Shown: positions 44,306-55,735 of the stretch, in pieces
Layout of the letters: each line of letters opens with the position of its first letter
How positions within the stretch are numbered: the first letter of the stretch is position 1
NCBI GenBank assembly: GCA_011799875.1
Contig: CM022303.1
Location: 281,314,850 to 281,378,849 of the forward strand
Origin: Thinopyrum elongatum
Lineage: Eukaryota; Streptophyta; Magnoliopsida; Poales; Poaceae
Direction of reading: 5' to 3'
Length of the DNA: 64,000 nucleotides
Translations under genes and position numbers: made by a program
Notes under the pieces: model-generated
What the model was told of the DNA's origin: nothing
Databases searched by the model: none
The model's input: only the letters and a program-made list of their open reading frames with translations

Positions 44306-47300
44306 TGTAACATCCCCACCATCACACTACAGTGATCACCTCTTAATCATGCCAAGTCATCATCATTTGCAATGCTTGATCACAGCGTTGAAACATCTCA
44401 TTTCAAATTCCTTCTCTGAATCCAATTCAAATTCAAAGTGAAATTTCAATTTGCACAAAAGTTGTTGAAAAATGTTCATCATCTTGCAAATATTCCAAAA
44501 CAATTATATGTTAAGGAACACAACATCACTCTTGAACAAAGATGAGCATTAGTCATTATAACAGCACCATTTCAGCATTTTTAAATGCTATTCTATTTTT
44601 GGAAAATTCAAATGAGTACCAAAAATTCCCAAACTTTTTGTGGCACTGTCTAAAAACACCAGGGAATTAATGTGACACTTTCCATATTTTTCCTAAGTGA
44701 TTGGGATGCCCAATTAATCTCTTTTCTCTCTCTGTTTAATAGTTAAAAAGAAAAAGGTCAAAGCCACTTGCCTAGCGCCGGCCCAGCCCAGCTCACCTAC
44801 CTTCCTTGTCGCCGTGTCGTCGTCCCCGTGGTTGGGCAAGCGCGCACCGATGAGCGCCCGACACGCCGACGGCCACCGACGCAGGTGGGGATAAGGGCAA
44901 CCCCTCGTTCCTTCCCCCTGGTCACTCCCTCCATTTCCCCTTCTCTCCCTCGCTCTCCAGCGCTCGCGCTCGCCTCTCCCCTCTGTCCCGAGCGCGGCCG
45001 CCGCCACTGCTACGTCAGCTCCGCGTCCACCGTGCCTCCCCGGCCTCCTCCTGGTGCTCACCGGCTACCTCATCGTCTTCTGCATCGCCTGTGTCCTCGG
45101 GGTCGAGCCGAGCGCCTCTTCTCCGACCGGGGCGAGCTCATCTTCAACTTCGGATCGCCGGCGTTCGTCGATGATTCCGGCGCCACCGGACTTCCCCGAG
45201 CCCGCTACCTAGACACTACGCCTCCGCGGTGAGCCACTACACCATTGGCGCCCGTCCCTAACCCCTCTAACTGTCCGTAGCTCCTGCCCCGATGAAGCCC
45301 GAACCCACCGCCGCCTCGTTTGGTCGCCGGCGCGTCTCCGGTGACCATTTAGTCATGGGCCTGTGTTCGTTGTCCTCGCGCGCACGCGTAGAGCAAGCCC
45401 GAAGCTTTAGATTGAGCTACTACGCACTACATCGCCGTTTGCGTCGTCGCCCGAAACCTTCCCACCGCGGACCTCGTCGCCGGCGACAATTCCGGCTACC
45501 CCCGCACCAACCGATGCCAGATATCGACACGGCGCGTCCTGCCCATTCGAACGCGACTGAGAACACGCAAAACGGGGCACCACAGCGTGATTCCGACCGT
45601 CTCCGGCGTTCAGCCACCGCTAGAGAGCTCGTCGGAGCTAGCTCCGGTGCCGCCGCTGACCTGGCGCGCGTGGGGCCCGCCCAGAGTCGCTGACTGTGGG
45701 TCCTAGCGCCTTCGTTGACCCTGTTGACCACGGTCAATGAAGGGTACTGTTCACCCCACCGCCGTTGACATGTGGGCCCATTACGGTTAATTAACCTAAT
45801 TATCTATTTACTAATTAACCTAAACTAGCCACTGACAGTGCGGGCCCACTAGCTAATTAGGTTATTAACTAGTATTAACCCTGTTTAGTTAGCTGAGTCA
45901 CTGACCAGTAGGTCCCACTGGACCCACAGGTCAGGTTTGACCTGGTCAGCCGACCAGTTGACTGTTGATGTCACCATTGCATCATGCTGATGTCATAATT
46001 CATTTTCCATAATTCTGTTAATTTAAATAATCTAGAAAATACTAAAATCTTTAGAAAATCGTAGGAAATAAACCGTAGCTCGGATCGAAAAACTTTCTAC
46101 ATGAAAGTTGATCAGAACGACGAGACGAATCTGATCGTGTCATCTGCTTCCATGTCGGAACCCTCTACAAAGGTGAACCCGCAACTTTTAACCTATTTCC
46201 TGTAGATGAATAGTGCCTAACTATTGTTTAATAATTCCAACTTAAATCCTAAAATAACTAATATGACTTAGACATGCTTTTAGGCAACCCTGCACTACAT
46301 GTTTGCATAGCATGCTCTGCGTTGCATATGTTTGCTGTTTATTTATCTGTTTCCTCCCCCTCTTCTCTCTCGATAGAGCCTGGTGCCGACACAGCTCCGG
46401 AGATCGACGACCCCTGACGACCCTGCCTTTGTCGCCGAGCAACCAGGCAAGCCCCCCCCCCTTTGATCATCCCGATATCGCCCATTCTATTCTCTCATGC
46501 TTGCATTAGATTTTGCTACTGTAATTGATTGCTCCTATTCTGTTGCATAGCCTGTTTTTGTAACTACTATTGATACCTGCCTGATATCCAAACCGCTTAG
46601 TATAGGCTGGTTAGTGACCCATCAGAGCCCCCACTTTGACCCAACTGCTCCGCTGGATTATCAGAAGACCCGATCAATGGGATCGAAGACCAGACCCCGG
46701 CACCGCACATCACCCCCTTAGTTTACGACACTGCAGCGTTACTATCGAGTGCCGAGGGTGATACCCCGTATAGCACTTCTGATGTTAACTCTGTAGAGTA
46801 GCTATTCGGTTGTGGTCTTCGAGGGTGATTCCTCTTTCACCACTCCTGATAACGACGCTGTCGTGCAACACCTCAAGTGCGAACCCATCGAGGATAATTC
46901 CTCCGAGTTCACCTTGACGGATACATCGAGTAAAAATCCAACGAGGGTGATACCTCGGATTCTTAAGATGTTATGGACACATGGATACTTGGACTTTACA
47001 ACTGATACTTGGAAAGGCGGGTCGACCCTGAGGGGTACCCGCGAATGATGGGATGTCGGGTTGACCTGGAGGTTACCCGTGAGATAAATACGAGGCGCGG
47101 CCGGGCATTCTTAGCCCTTGCAGCAAGTCCTCGAGACGGGGCGACGGGGTCACATCGATCGTGAGTCTCTGCTCATTACCGCAAGCCCCTAATCCACTAA
47201 CGATTTGGATATTTGATCCGAGAAGGCCTCTAGCCTGATAGCACTAACCATCACGTGGGAAAAGTTGTGGGCACTCTGCATCGTGGCATCAGCCGAAAGC

Positions 47301-48296
47301 TCTGTCAGACGTCCAGTTCAGCCTGGCGGCCGGGCTGGGCCAGCACCATCCTATAGTGGTGGAGCCTGGTTCGCCCTGCACGCAATGACCTGGAGGGCGA
47401 GGGGCGATGGCCCAAGACCCCCTTGAGCTTAGGATGTAGACCGACGGTAAAGGACACTCGGAGTTGTATCCTGATCGATACAACTAGAGCTTGAGATGAT
47501 ACCTGGATATGTGGCTCCGGGATCGCTTTCTCGTAGGGAGTCGAGGAAGGATCTCTGGGCGAGGTTGATAACACTACTACTATGGCTTTGGGATTTCTTT
47601 CTCGCAGGGAGTCGAGAAAGGATCTCTGGGTGAGGATGATGACTATTACTACTTTATACTATGCTATTCTGTACTCTTCTAAATGCTGCAAGATGCTCGA
47701 AGATGCTTGAAGATGCTAGACTTCGATAGGACTAGGCTTTCCCTCTATTCTGGCATTTCTGCAGCCCAGTCCACATATACAGCCTTTCTTTGAAAATGTT
47801 GCATATGTAGTGTAGATCCTTGCTTGCTGAGTACTTCGGATGAGTACTCACGGTTGCTTTGCTTCCTCTTTTTCCCCATATCTCCGTTTGATGCAACCAG
47901 ATGACGGAACCACGGAGCCAGCTGCCCCCGCTGATGACTACTACTACCACCCCGAGGGTGGTTACTACTACGAGCTTGCCAACGACCAGGAGTAGGATCG
48001 GAGGGTCCCAGGCAGGAGGCCTGCGCCTTTCGATCGTAGCTTTTGTTTTGCCCCGCCTTCTTAAAGGCTTATCTGTTTTATCTTTTATATCTGTACTTAG
48101 ATATCTGATGCTTCCGCTGATGCTTGTATGCGAGCTTATGTATTCGAGCCCTCGAGGCCCCTGGCTTGTAATATAAAGCTTGAATGACTTTATTTATGTT
48201 TTAGAGTTGTGTTGTGATGTCTTCAAGTGAGTCCTTAGGCTTGATCATGTGCATTTGCGTGTATGGTTAGTGCACGATTAAGCCGGGGGCATCACA
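44306..48296. mobile_element. 3991-bp solo LTR (or LARD-like element) with 5-bp target duplication
   Basis: Ends TGTAACATCCCC...GGGGGCATCACA, that is TG...CA, flanked by GGTAG at 44301-44305 and 48297-48301. No internal primer site, polypurine tract, or gag/pol is visible. A GC-rich block (44760-45720) and a 71-bp duplication (47521-47660) lie inside. LTRs near 4 kb exist in barley/wheat large retrotransposon derivatives (Sukkula type), so a solo LTR formed by recombination is the likeliest reading. ORFs in the GC-rich block occur in several frames at once and are not called genes. Confidence 0.75.
47519..47660. repeat. 71-bp tandem duplication in the solo LTR
   Basis: GGGATCGCTTTCTCGTAGGG at 47519 and GGGATTTCTTTCTCGCAGGG at 47590; both continue AGTCGAG(G/A)AAGGATCTCT. 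Period 71 bp, two copies, about 85% alike by eye. Confidence 0.85.
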
Positions 48297-48604
48297 GGTA
48301 GCAACCTGTGGATAGACCCAAAACCAATGATAGCAGGCAGATAATGGCTTCAGTTAAAAAATACAGATAATGGCTTCTTTACTGTTTGTTTCCCACCCAA
48401 CATGAAACTCATAGTAGACACCAGAGATTAACCAGATAGTAGATAGATACTATTGATTGCGGCCCCGATATGTACCCCACAACCATTTAAAAACTGAAGT
48501 TTGAGCATTAGTTTGGAGCTGGCTCAGAGTCTAATTGGTGAACAGGACGAGAAAGTAGCATGTAATATTAAGCGATGCATAACGTAAGCAGAACCGAAAG
48601 AGTG

Positions 48605-49812
48605 CGACCTCTCTTGCGGACCCGTGTAGTCCTCGAGGTCATCTGCTCGGTTGATGATGGTAATGCAGTTGTCGTGGCTGCCGGCGGTGGGGAAGAAGAT
48701 CTGAGGCGACGAAAGACAGTCTGGAGGCCGCATCCCTGCTGTGGTGGACCCTTCTGTCGTTGGAGCAGCTGAGTTGGGGTGGACGACGGCGCAGCAGGAG
48801 CGGGACAAACCACACAAGGTTTTCTTTGACAACTATCTGTAAGAGAAGTAATTCTGCAAGGGCTCATTTGAATTGGAGGATTCTAACAACGCATGGATAG
48901 GAAATACACTGTAATAGGATAGGAATGCATGTGCAAAACAGTGAATTTAAAAACACATGATTTCTGCCAATCTGGGTGTTTGGTTCACAAGAATTGGAAG
49001 ATCACAGGATGCAAAGAAGCATGGTGAGATTAAGTCAAACCACAAGAAAATGTACGGTTATAATGCTATTATGCTACTATCTCTTAGTCTTGTGCTTCAT
49101 GAATAGGAATTTGAAAAGGAGGACAAGTGGATATTAAAATTCCTACGGTTTTTCTTTCAAGGAGACACTAAAGGAACAAATCCTACAGTTTTCCTTTGCT
49201 CCATTCCTTTGAACCAAATGCATGAATAGTAGTACCATAGGAAACTTTCCAATTCCTATGTTTTTCCTTCACTTTTCCTTTCAAGCACTGGCAATTCTAG
49301 TAGGCAGGCTTGAGCAGGGAAAAGCCTACACTCAAAAATGTGCTACTTCTACTACTTTGGACCCAGGCCACTGCCCTACTAGCTCAACTCCTAGGCCCAT
49401 CTACAAATGCACAGCTCAAACGCGCAGAGATAAATAATGATGGCGTTCAATAGAGTCCATCACGGATAGCTAAGTTGCCTGGCACCTCACTGCTTGTCAT
49501 ATAGTAGGAGAAACTAATCGTATTTCACGTTACTACATGTGCTCAGTGGACAATATATATATAACATGTAGAGTAAAAAAGCGATGCAACAAGTGTACAA
49601 CCTCTTTGGCGAAGCCATGTCGATCTCAGCATGATTGGGTTGGTCGGTGAGGATGCTCCAGCTGATTTGGCTGTCGGAGGAGGGGAAGAAAATCTTAGGC
49701 GTCTGGAGATGGAGCCCGGGGTACTACTCCGCTGTGATGGAGGGTTTCGTCGTTGGAGCAGCTCCGGTGAATTGTACGACGGCGAGGCTGAAGCAGGACA
49801 AGAGAGACAACG
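48605..49812 (-). pseudogene. CACTA B gene, duplicated upstream exons
   Basis: Two related minus-strand exons: 49812-49602 and about 48820-48609. In the shared frame both have L-L-Q-R, then R-R-L-R-x-S-S-P-P-P and end R-x-R-G at a donor (AAGAG/GT). A third relative of the donor end is at 50500 (CCAAAGAG/GTTC). The 49.7-kb copy has an in-frame TAG in one of the possible frames. Between them lies a MITE-like insertion (about 48862-49222) and non-coding sequence. Composition is P/S/T-rich with no known domain. Confidence 0.45.
48862..49222. mobile_element. Possible Tourist-type MITE
   Basis: Ends GGGCTCATTTGAATTGGAGG and, inverted, CCTTTGAACCAAATG. They resemble the GGGCTC(C/A)TTTG ends of grass Tourist/PIF-Harbinger MITEs. 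The interior is AT-rich and non-coding. Target duplication is unclear, so this is tentative. Confidence 0.4.
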
Positions 49813-49909
49813 TTAACCTGAGTGGAATTCTAATAGCATCTCTAATAGATGACGTAAAATACATAACCACAAAGTGCTAGATGTAAAATACATCAGCCGC
49901 TCATCTCTG

Positions 49910-50015
49910 AACTTAACTGTCAAAACTGAATTTAATTGTCGAAACTGAATTTAACTGTCAAAATTAAATTTTGCTGTAGAAACAGAATTTTACTATCGAA
50001 ACTGAACACACTAGT
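49910..50015. repeat. About 19-bp tandem repeats (five degenerate copies)
   Basis: Copies of AACTGTCAAAACTGAATTT and variants (TTGTCGAAACTGAATTT, CTGTAGAAACAGAATTTTA, TATCGAAACTGAAC) lie head to tail. Non-coding. Confidence 0.85.
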
Positions 50016-50024
50016 AGCAGAAAA

Positions 50025-50345
50025 GCAGTAGCAGCAGCAGCACCTGGAGCAGCAGCGCGTGCGAAAGCCGGGGCAGCTGGTCGTGTAGCAGCATCTCGGG
50101 TAGCAGCTGCAGGGGCTCGAGGGAGAGCAAGATTTGCTGCTCATGCAGCAGCAGTGCGCGCAAGAGTAGAGCAGCAGCGCAAGCAAGAGCAAGAGCGAGA
50201 GCAGCAGCACAAGCAAGAGCAAGAGCGAGAGCAGCAGCGCGAGCAGCAGCGCGAGCAAGAGCAAGAGCAAGAGCAGACCAGGCAGGGGATCGAGAGCAAG
50301 AGCAGAGCAGCAACGCGAGCGAGAGCCAAAGCAGCAGCAGCTCCT
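50025..50345. repeat. CAG/GCAAGAG-rich low-complexity block
   Basis: Built of GCAGCAG, GAGCAAGAGCAAGAGC and GAGCAGCAGCGCG words. One + frame reads poly-(E/Q/R) and minus frames read poly-Leu/Ala; all are compositional. Inside the CACTA B intron/exon region. Confidence 0.85.
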
Positions 50346-50499
50346 ACTGATGTGGACGTCACCGCCGAGGGAGTGACGCCGTGGAGGAAGTGGCCAGCGA
50401 CGCCACCGTGGATGGAGCCGCGCCATGTTGGCTCGGGACCGAGGGCCGGCAGCACCGTGAGATCGAATCAAGAAGAAAATGCGGCGATTAGTGTAGAAC

Positions 50500-50744
50500 C
50501 TCTTTGGTGGCGCCGATTAGGCCTCAGCTTCATCCGAGGAATCGGTGATGATGCTGCTCTTTCGGTGGTGCAGGTGAAGATGGTGGTGTGGGAATGGAGG
50601 TGGCGCGGAAGACGAGGGGAACATCGGGGCAGCTCCTTGGAGGTGGAGGACAGGGTGGCTGAACCGGCGGGAGGACAAGATCGACAACGGATCCTCATCC
50701 GGGGCGGTGGATGAGGGACGTCGAGGTGTTGTTGTGGACGACAT
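50500..50744 (-). CDS. CACTA B gene, N-terminal exon
   Basis: Minus strand, ATG at 50744: M-S-S-T-T-T-P-R-R-P, acidic P-D-E-D-P-L, H-rich middle and a C-terminal S-I-I-T-D-S-S-D-E-A-E-A block. A TAA lies at 50517-50519, 17 bp before a donor (AAAGAG/GTTC, exon end 50500), so either the frame is broken or another donor is used. The upstream 300 bp is GC-rich, without stops in the same frame to 51155, so an earlier start cannot be excluded. No domain is recognised. Confidence 0.45.
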
Positions 50745-51415
50745 CGTCAGGGAAGAGGCTCCGGCTAGGTTGCGGACGGAGGAGGGTGTGGGGCTTCGCG
50801 GGTTTTCGCGGCCTCGGTGTACGAATGGGTGGGCGGATGGGATGGGAGAGGGGAACCATCGCTTAGGGACGCGCTTGTCCGAAATGTGGGGTAAGTTACG
50901 AAAGTACCCCCACCGATTTGAGATAGGCGGTTCTTTCGGTTCAGGGGTATGACGGGCATTTCGCGTGTCGGGATTTCGCAGGAGGTGGGAGTTTTCGCGC
51001 GCGTTGTAATTTTGGGATAGCAAGGGTGGGTTGAGATGGAGGGAGTTTTCGGAGCACAACAAGACAAAGATATATCTTAAATATTTTGGGGTAACAAGGC
51101 GCGGGTTGAAATTTCCGGACAAGCCTAACGTGTACTGTACCAAATCAATTTGCACTTCTCTCGACGAAAAAACAAAAAGAAATCAATTCGGACCACACAA
51201 GAGAGTCTAGTCTCGTTTACTGTACCAAATCAATTCGCACTACAAATGCCATTCAAAACTTTGAATTCATGTTATGTTCAATTAAAATATTTCGCTACGT
51301 GTATAATGCATGCAACCTGCTACTCAAATGAACATTTTAGTGCATTCCAAACGTATATACTATCGCTTCAATATGAACTAAATTTGAATTCGTTTCTCTA
51401 TTTGAATAAGATCTA

Positions 51416-51497
51416 CTCCCTCCGTTCCAAAATAGATAACTCAACTTTGTACTAACTTTAGTACAAAGTTGAGTCATCTATTTTGGAACGGAGGGAG
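51416..51497. mobile_element. 82-bp Stowaway-type MITE (near-perfect hairpin)
   Basis: CTCCCTCCGTTCCAAAATAG at the left and its inverse at the right. Almost the whole 82 bp is one inverted repeat with only a few mismatches. Flanked by TA on both sides (51414-51415, 51498-51499), the Tc1/mariner-type target duplication. Confidence 0.93.
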
Positions 51498-51499
51498 TA

Positions 51500-52200
51500 C
51501 AATCATGATTGTTGTCAAGTTAAACCATTTGAATTCGTTTCTCTATTTTAATAAGATCTACAATCATCATTATTGTCAAGTTAAACCATCGTTTGTATAT
51601 TATCTTCACATCACACCACATGATTACTGTCGAGTTAGATATGAACTATGTGTACTATATGAACTCGAACTCGATTTTTTGAATCCACTTTATGTTGATT
51701 TCAAATCACAGTACATTTCAAGCTCTAGCTAGATCTTCAAAATCTAAACCATGTCTCATATGTATAATGTGTTTATCACATAATATATGGTGCCCCGCCC
51801 CTACGCCTACAAGTATTTAGATGTGAGTTGTAAACGCCACACATAATCACAAATTCAAATAAAATGTGAGATTGTTCGATATATAGTATGGTTTAGATTG
51901 TTCGATGTTTAGTTGTGAGCTACAAACGCCACACATTATCACAAATTCAAATAAAATGTGAGATTGTTCGATGTATAGTATGGTTTAGATTGTTCGATAT
52001 TTAGCTGTGAGTTGCAAACGCCACGCATTATCACATTATGGTATAACATGTCCAAAACCACACCACGCGTATCACCGCTATATTCATGCATGCATATGTT
52101 TATAACACTATGATCTCCTATTCAAATATATGAATCCACTTTCATATCGAATTATGATCTTTGTTAGTCTCTTACACCCACACAATCCTCTAACCTTTGT
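51500..52200. other. AT-rich non-coding stretch with short duplications
   Basis: Contains the second copy of the 60-bp duplication that brackets the MITE (GAATTCGTTTCTCTATTTTA at 51530) and a 92-bp tandem repeat (51812-52045). No ORF is supported. Confidence 0.6.
51812..52045. repeat. 92-bp tandem repeat, about 2.5 copies
   Basis: GTGAG(T/C)TG/TAC(A)AACGCCAC starts near 51823, 51915 and 52007, so the period is 92 bp. Each unit includes AAATTCAAATAAAATGTGAG and TTGTTCGAT(A/G)T. The first two copies are almost identical. Confidence 0.9.
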
Positions 52201-53520
52201 AGCTAGCACTAACTTTCTCTCATGCATGCACACGCCCTCCTCGCCCTCCCCCTCCCTCAGCATTCTATCTATCGCGCATATTTTTTTTCTTTAGGTCGTT
52301 CTCACACGGTCTCCACAACTCCTTTCCGACACACACCGATCGATAAACCTCTCCAGCGATGTCTACCTACCACATACACACGCACCTTCCATCTCCTCCT
52401 TTCTGTGTCCATGCCTTGTGTCTCTCATACGGTCCCACACACATGTAAACTCTCACCCCTCTTTTCATCGATCTCACAATCGCACACTCCTCCCCCTATC
52501 TAGCTAGTAGGCCTCTCGCACCACCTCCTAGCTCCATTCTCTCTGTCTATCCGTCTCGCTGGGCCTTATTTGCCTCTAACAAATGGATGTACACCGACCG
52601 ATCTCCCGCTATACATATAGCTAGCTAGGTCATTATAACTCATTTTCCCCACGCGCCGATCGATCCACCTCATTAGTTATGTCTCTCCCTTCCTCCGACA
52701 CACAACAATTGATCTACCGATTTAGTTAGGTCTGCTTACCAAACACATGGTCCCCCTTCATCATCCATGCATGCCTGCCGACACATCTATCATGCACACG
52801 CACACACAGAAACACATCCCCACTCTTATTGATAATATTGCAGTTCTACCCTCAGTTTGTCTAGTAGGCCTCTCCCACCATCTTCGAGAAGCAACTCCAC
52901 CACCCATCCAGCACTCTACTCCTCTCCCTCTCTCTCTCTCTCTCTGTCTCTGTCTCTCTCTCTCCTCTCTCTCTTTCTCTCTCTGTCCCAACCTATTTCC
53001 CATCCTTCACTTATGTATGGATGTCGACCGATCTCCCTCAAGACATAGCTGGGTCTCTCCTTCTCAACACATATACGAGTCGATCTACCTCTCTAGTTAG
53101 GTCTCGGCTCCCCCCTCCCCCCCCCCCACACACACACTGATACATCGAGCGCTCTAGTCATGTCTCCATGACACACACAAACTTGCCATGTGCCCTCTGA
53201 TGTTCCGGTAGGTCAGTCGCCCTATATCTTTGACTTGCACACACACAATTTCGATGGCTCTCTTCATCGATCTCACACCCACCCACTTGATCCTCTCTTT
53301 GACTCTATCAATATCTATGACCCCTCCCTCTCTTCTCATGGATCGCCCCCTCTATATATGATATAGACAGGCCTCTATTTCACACACACTGCATGTGTCA
53401 AAAATTTGTTTGAGATATCATCGACACATATTCCCACAAATACATTCACGAAATCACCCCCCCCCAACAAAAAACACTCACGAACGCACACGCCATCTGT
53501 CTAGGTTTGTATCTCTCTCA
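52200..53520. repeat. CT- and CA-rich degenerate repeat region
   Basis: Long pyrimidine and CA stretches: (TC)n at about 52918-52985, a CCCCCCCCCCACACACAC run near 53115-53135, and others. A longer word recurs with changes: GATCGAT(C/A)(T/A)ACCTC(T)...TAGTTAGGTCTC (near 52340, 52660, 52710, 53090). Hence a decayed tandem array with units of about 100-400 bp. ORFs here (S/L/P or R/E) are compositional and not called. Confidence 0.6.
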
Positions 53521-53544
53521 CACACACACACGTAGGTGGGGGAC

Positions 53545-53760
53545 GTGCACGAAGAGAAGAGGTGCACGCACGGCGCACGTACTCCCGTCTCTTTCCCAAC
53601 CACACCTGCGCGGGTACACGGTGGAGCTCATTTCTGTACGAAAAGGCAGCCCACGTGGTAATTTGACACGTGTACTGGTTGTCCACTTGATGGAGGATCG
53701 TGTACCACGGGTGAACAAACAAATTGCGACTTGATGCGTTATGTTAAAAAAGAGGCAAAC
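53545..53760 (+). repeat. Promoter-like module copy 1
   Basis: GAAGAGAAGAGGTGCACGCA, then CGGTGGAGCTCATTTCTGTA, GCAGCCCACGTGGTAATTTG and GTGTACCAC(G)GGTGAAC. The same words in the same order recur at 54995-55200 and in part at 57560-57660. Confidence 0.7.
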
Positions 53761-53837
53761 CATGTGGGGCCTACCTTAGAGGCAAGGCTCTATACACTGG
53801 AGATGCTCTGTACGTATTACTTTTGATGTGTCCCGTC

Positions 53838-54000
53838 AACTTGCAGAACGAGGAGAAGCTTGCTTAGTACGCCGTCTCCCCCGTCCACGGGCGGGGTGGC
53901 TCGCAGAGTCGCAGGACGAGGAGAAGCTTGCTTACTACGCCTACGCCCGCTCCCTCACCCACGCGTGCAGTGGCTCGCAGGACGAGGAGAAATTTTTACT
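53838..54000 (+). repeat. About 67-bp tandem repeat, three copies
   Basis: The word (A/G)ACGAGGAGAA(G/A)C(T) starts at 53848, 53916 and 53982. Copies 1 and 2 continue GCTTGCTTA(G/C)TACGCC. The + frame across it is open but no domain is seen. Confidence 0.8.
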
Positions 54001-54001
54001 A

Positions 54002-54191
54002 CTCCCTCCGTTACTCATTGTCCCTACCTTGGTTAGAGAGATTATCATATTGTTTGAAACATATGTCTTTTACTAGTAGATTTCAATATGAACTACTAGT
54101 ACATACTCCAAACACTGATGTATATAGACGTATTTTAGAGTGTAGATTCACTCATTTTACTTTGTATGTAGTCCATATTGAAACGGACGTA
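54002..54191. mobile_element. Decayed Stowaway-type MITE
   Basis: Left CTCCCTCCGTTACTCATTGT; the right part (ATGTATATAGACGTATTTTAGA, ACTTTGTATGTAGTCCATAT) matches the internal sequence of the Stowaway type seen at 37973-38135. The right end (GAAACGGACGTAC) is worn. Tentative limits. Confidence 0.5.
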
Positions 54192-54199
54192 CTAGTACG

Positions 54200-54994
54200 C
54201 ACTCTCCCTTGCCCCTTACCCCTCGCTAGACCCTCGCCCACGTGGTGGACGTGCAGCAATTCATTCGGTCTCAGATAGCCATAACGATATACTGTAGTAC
54301 CATTATTGCTGGACTTCCTGAAGAGGCGAAGAGCCAAGCACAAGGTTGATATTTTTGAGATGCCAAGCGCAAGGTTTATAGGAGACCGAGTAGTACTAGT
54401 ACTACTAGTACGTACCAGTGGTACGTGCTGTATGAGGAAGAAGGCAACAAGATGTATGTTTTGCGTGACAGTCTCTTCTTACAGGACGTGCTAGACCTAG
54501 TGGCTCATTGTTGCAATGGGAGTACTATCATAGATGGCATGATTCAGAGTGGTGGGCAGCGGGAATAATTCGGAGCTGCTTAGTCTTAAACCGCATGAAG
54601 AAGTCCCATCGAAAGGAATAGCCATCCTCTACACGTGCTCCTATGTAAAATGAGTAAATGAGACAAAAAGAGAAAGAGACAAAGTAAAAAAAATTCACCA
54701 GCCTTAGAGCCAGCCCTATTGTATCAGTGAATGATATTTCTACGTCATGATTGACATGCATGGCTATATTATTAACCATGCTGCGGAGGTAGAAGCGGAT
54801 TTTTATTTATTTGCGGAGATAGCAGCGGATGGATATTCAGCGAGGAGTGAAATGATGGCTGCTTCCTCGGTCAAACATAGAGAAAGGTGGGCCACGTGAT
54901 TTGACGGCTTATTAGTCATTATTACTGTCTATACTCTTTGCCCATATAATAACCGCGTGGTAGAGTAGTGGTCTATACTTTTAATAACCATGCT
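54200..54994. other. No gene recognised
   Basis: Unique-looking sequence with several 'tagtagtac' words and a 'gcggag(g/a)tag(a/c)agcggat' duplication at 54782-54830. No ORF, splice pair or repeat large enough to call. Confidence 0.5.
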
Positions 54995-55545
54995 TGAAGA
55001 GAAGAGGTGCATGCACCCACGCACGTAGTACTAGTAGCACTCTTTGCATCTTCCCCAACCACACACGTGACACCGTGGAGCTCATTTCTGTACGATGATG
55101 CAGCCCACATGATAATTTGACGCATCTAGTAGTAGTTACTCACATATAAATAATGGAGGGTCGGGAACCACGCATGAACGGTGCCGCGTCATTTATAAAT
55201 AATTTTTTTTTCTTCAGTGGCACATACACAATATAAATAGGTTCATATGGAGAGAAAAAGAAACCGCTCCACTATATACTCTCTCGCACAAAACGACTGT
55301 GGCCACATCTCTAACATCCGGGCGGATCACGTCCGCCGAGGGAAGGGGTGGATGCTTTGTGTAGATGCGGTCGCCGTCGCCGACGGCGAAAACCCACTGT
55401 CGGCACGTCCCGATCAGGGGTCCCCGCCGTTCTCACTCACAAAGCCGGTGCGGTTGCCTTCGTCCCTTGCTCACTGCCTTGACGTGGGCAGTTGCCACCT
55501 CCCGCGGCCCTCCTCTAGGTTGAGCTACGTCCCAACATCCCTCAG
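54995..55545 (+). other. Promoter-like module copy 2 plus putative first exon
   Basis: Repeats the module of 53545-53760. It adds ATATAAATAG (55231-55240) and CTCCACTATATACTCTCTCG (55266), both TATA-like. From about 55290 sequence is GC-rich, with a donor CTCAG/GTACAAC at 55545/55546. A + frame starting at ATG 55247 is open through the region, but this ATG is only 8 bp after the first TATA-like box, so it is unlikely to be in the transcript's coding start. The next downstream exon candidate begins 55736. Confidence 0.45.
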
Positions 55546-55735
55546 GTACAACTTCCTTTACAGCCGGCTTGCACCACTGTCCCAGCTGCCCACATCGCTC
55601 CATGTGGATATTTCTCTACTTCTTTGCCCGCACGTACCTCTACTGGCTTCTACTATATTTGTGATGAGTTTATGTCTCATCAACTAGTCCCAGTAATCTT
55701 ATTCTAATCACGCTTCTTCAATTTCTTTGCCACAG

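Larger units (their letters stand above)
40083..51130 (-). mobile_element. CACTA element B (same family as A, inverted)
   Basis: Left end CACTACAAAAAAATACACTT at 40083, preceded by cag (possible target base triplet) in the coding start of element C. It is followed by terminal and GGGCC-rich subterminal repeats (to about 41300), matching element A's right end. The minus-strand gene runs from an N-terminal exon at 50744 to a stop near 41580, with exon duplications. A solo LTR (44306-48296) interrupts it. The right (5') terminus would read ...GTAGTG on the + strand; I do not find a convincing one before 64000, so the right limit given is only the upstream edge of the gene. Confidence 0.7.

Noticed and set aside
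44714..45740. Overlapping + and - ORFs of 105-154 codons
   Set aside because: They lie in the GC-rich block of the solo LTR and are open in several frames on both strands at once, with no domain or splice support.
49932..50471. Leu/Ala-rich minus-strand ORF and E/Q/R-rich + ORF over the same bases
   Set aside because: Both come from CAG/GCAAGAG low-complexity repeats. I considered a membrane protein but the pattern is purely compositional.
52747..53100. Ser/Leu/Pro-rich + ORF and Arg/Glu-rich - ORF
   Set aside because: Produced by the (TC)n tract in the degenerate CT/CA region.
55247..55687. 146-codon + ORF starting at ATG 55247 as a gene
   Set aside because: The ATG is only 8 bp after a TATA-like box and a good splice donor lies within the ORF at 55546. 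Kept only as part of a putative first exon.
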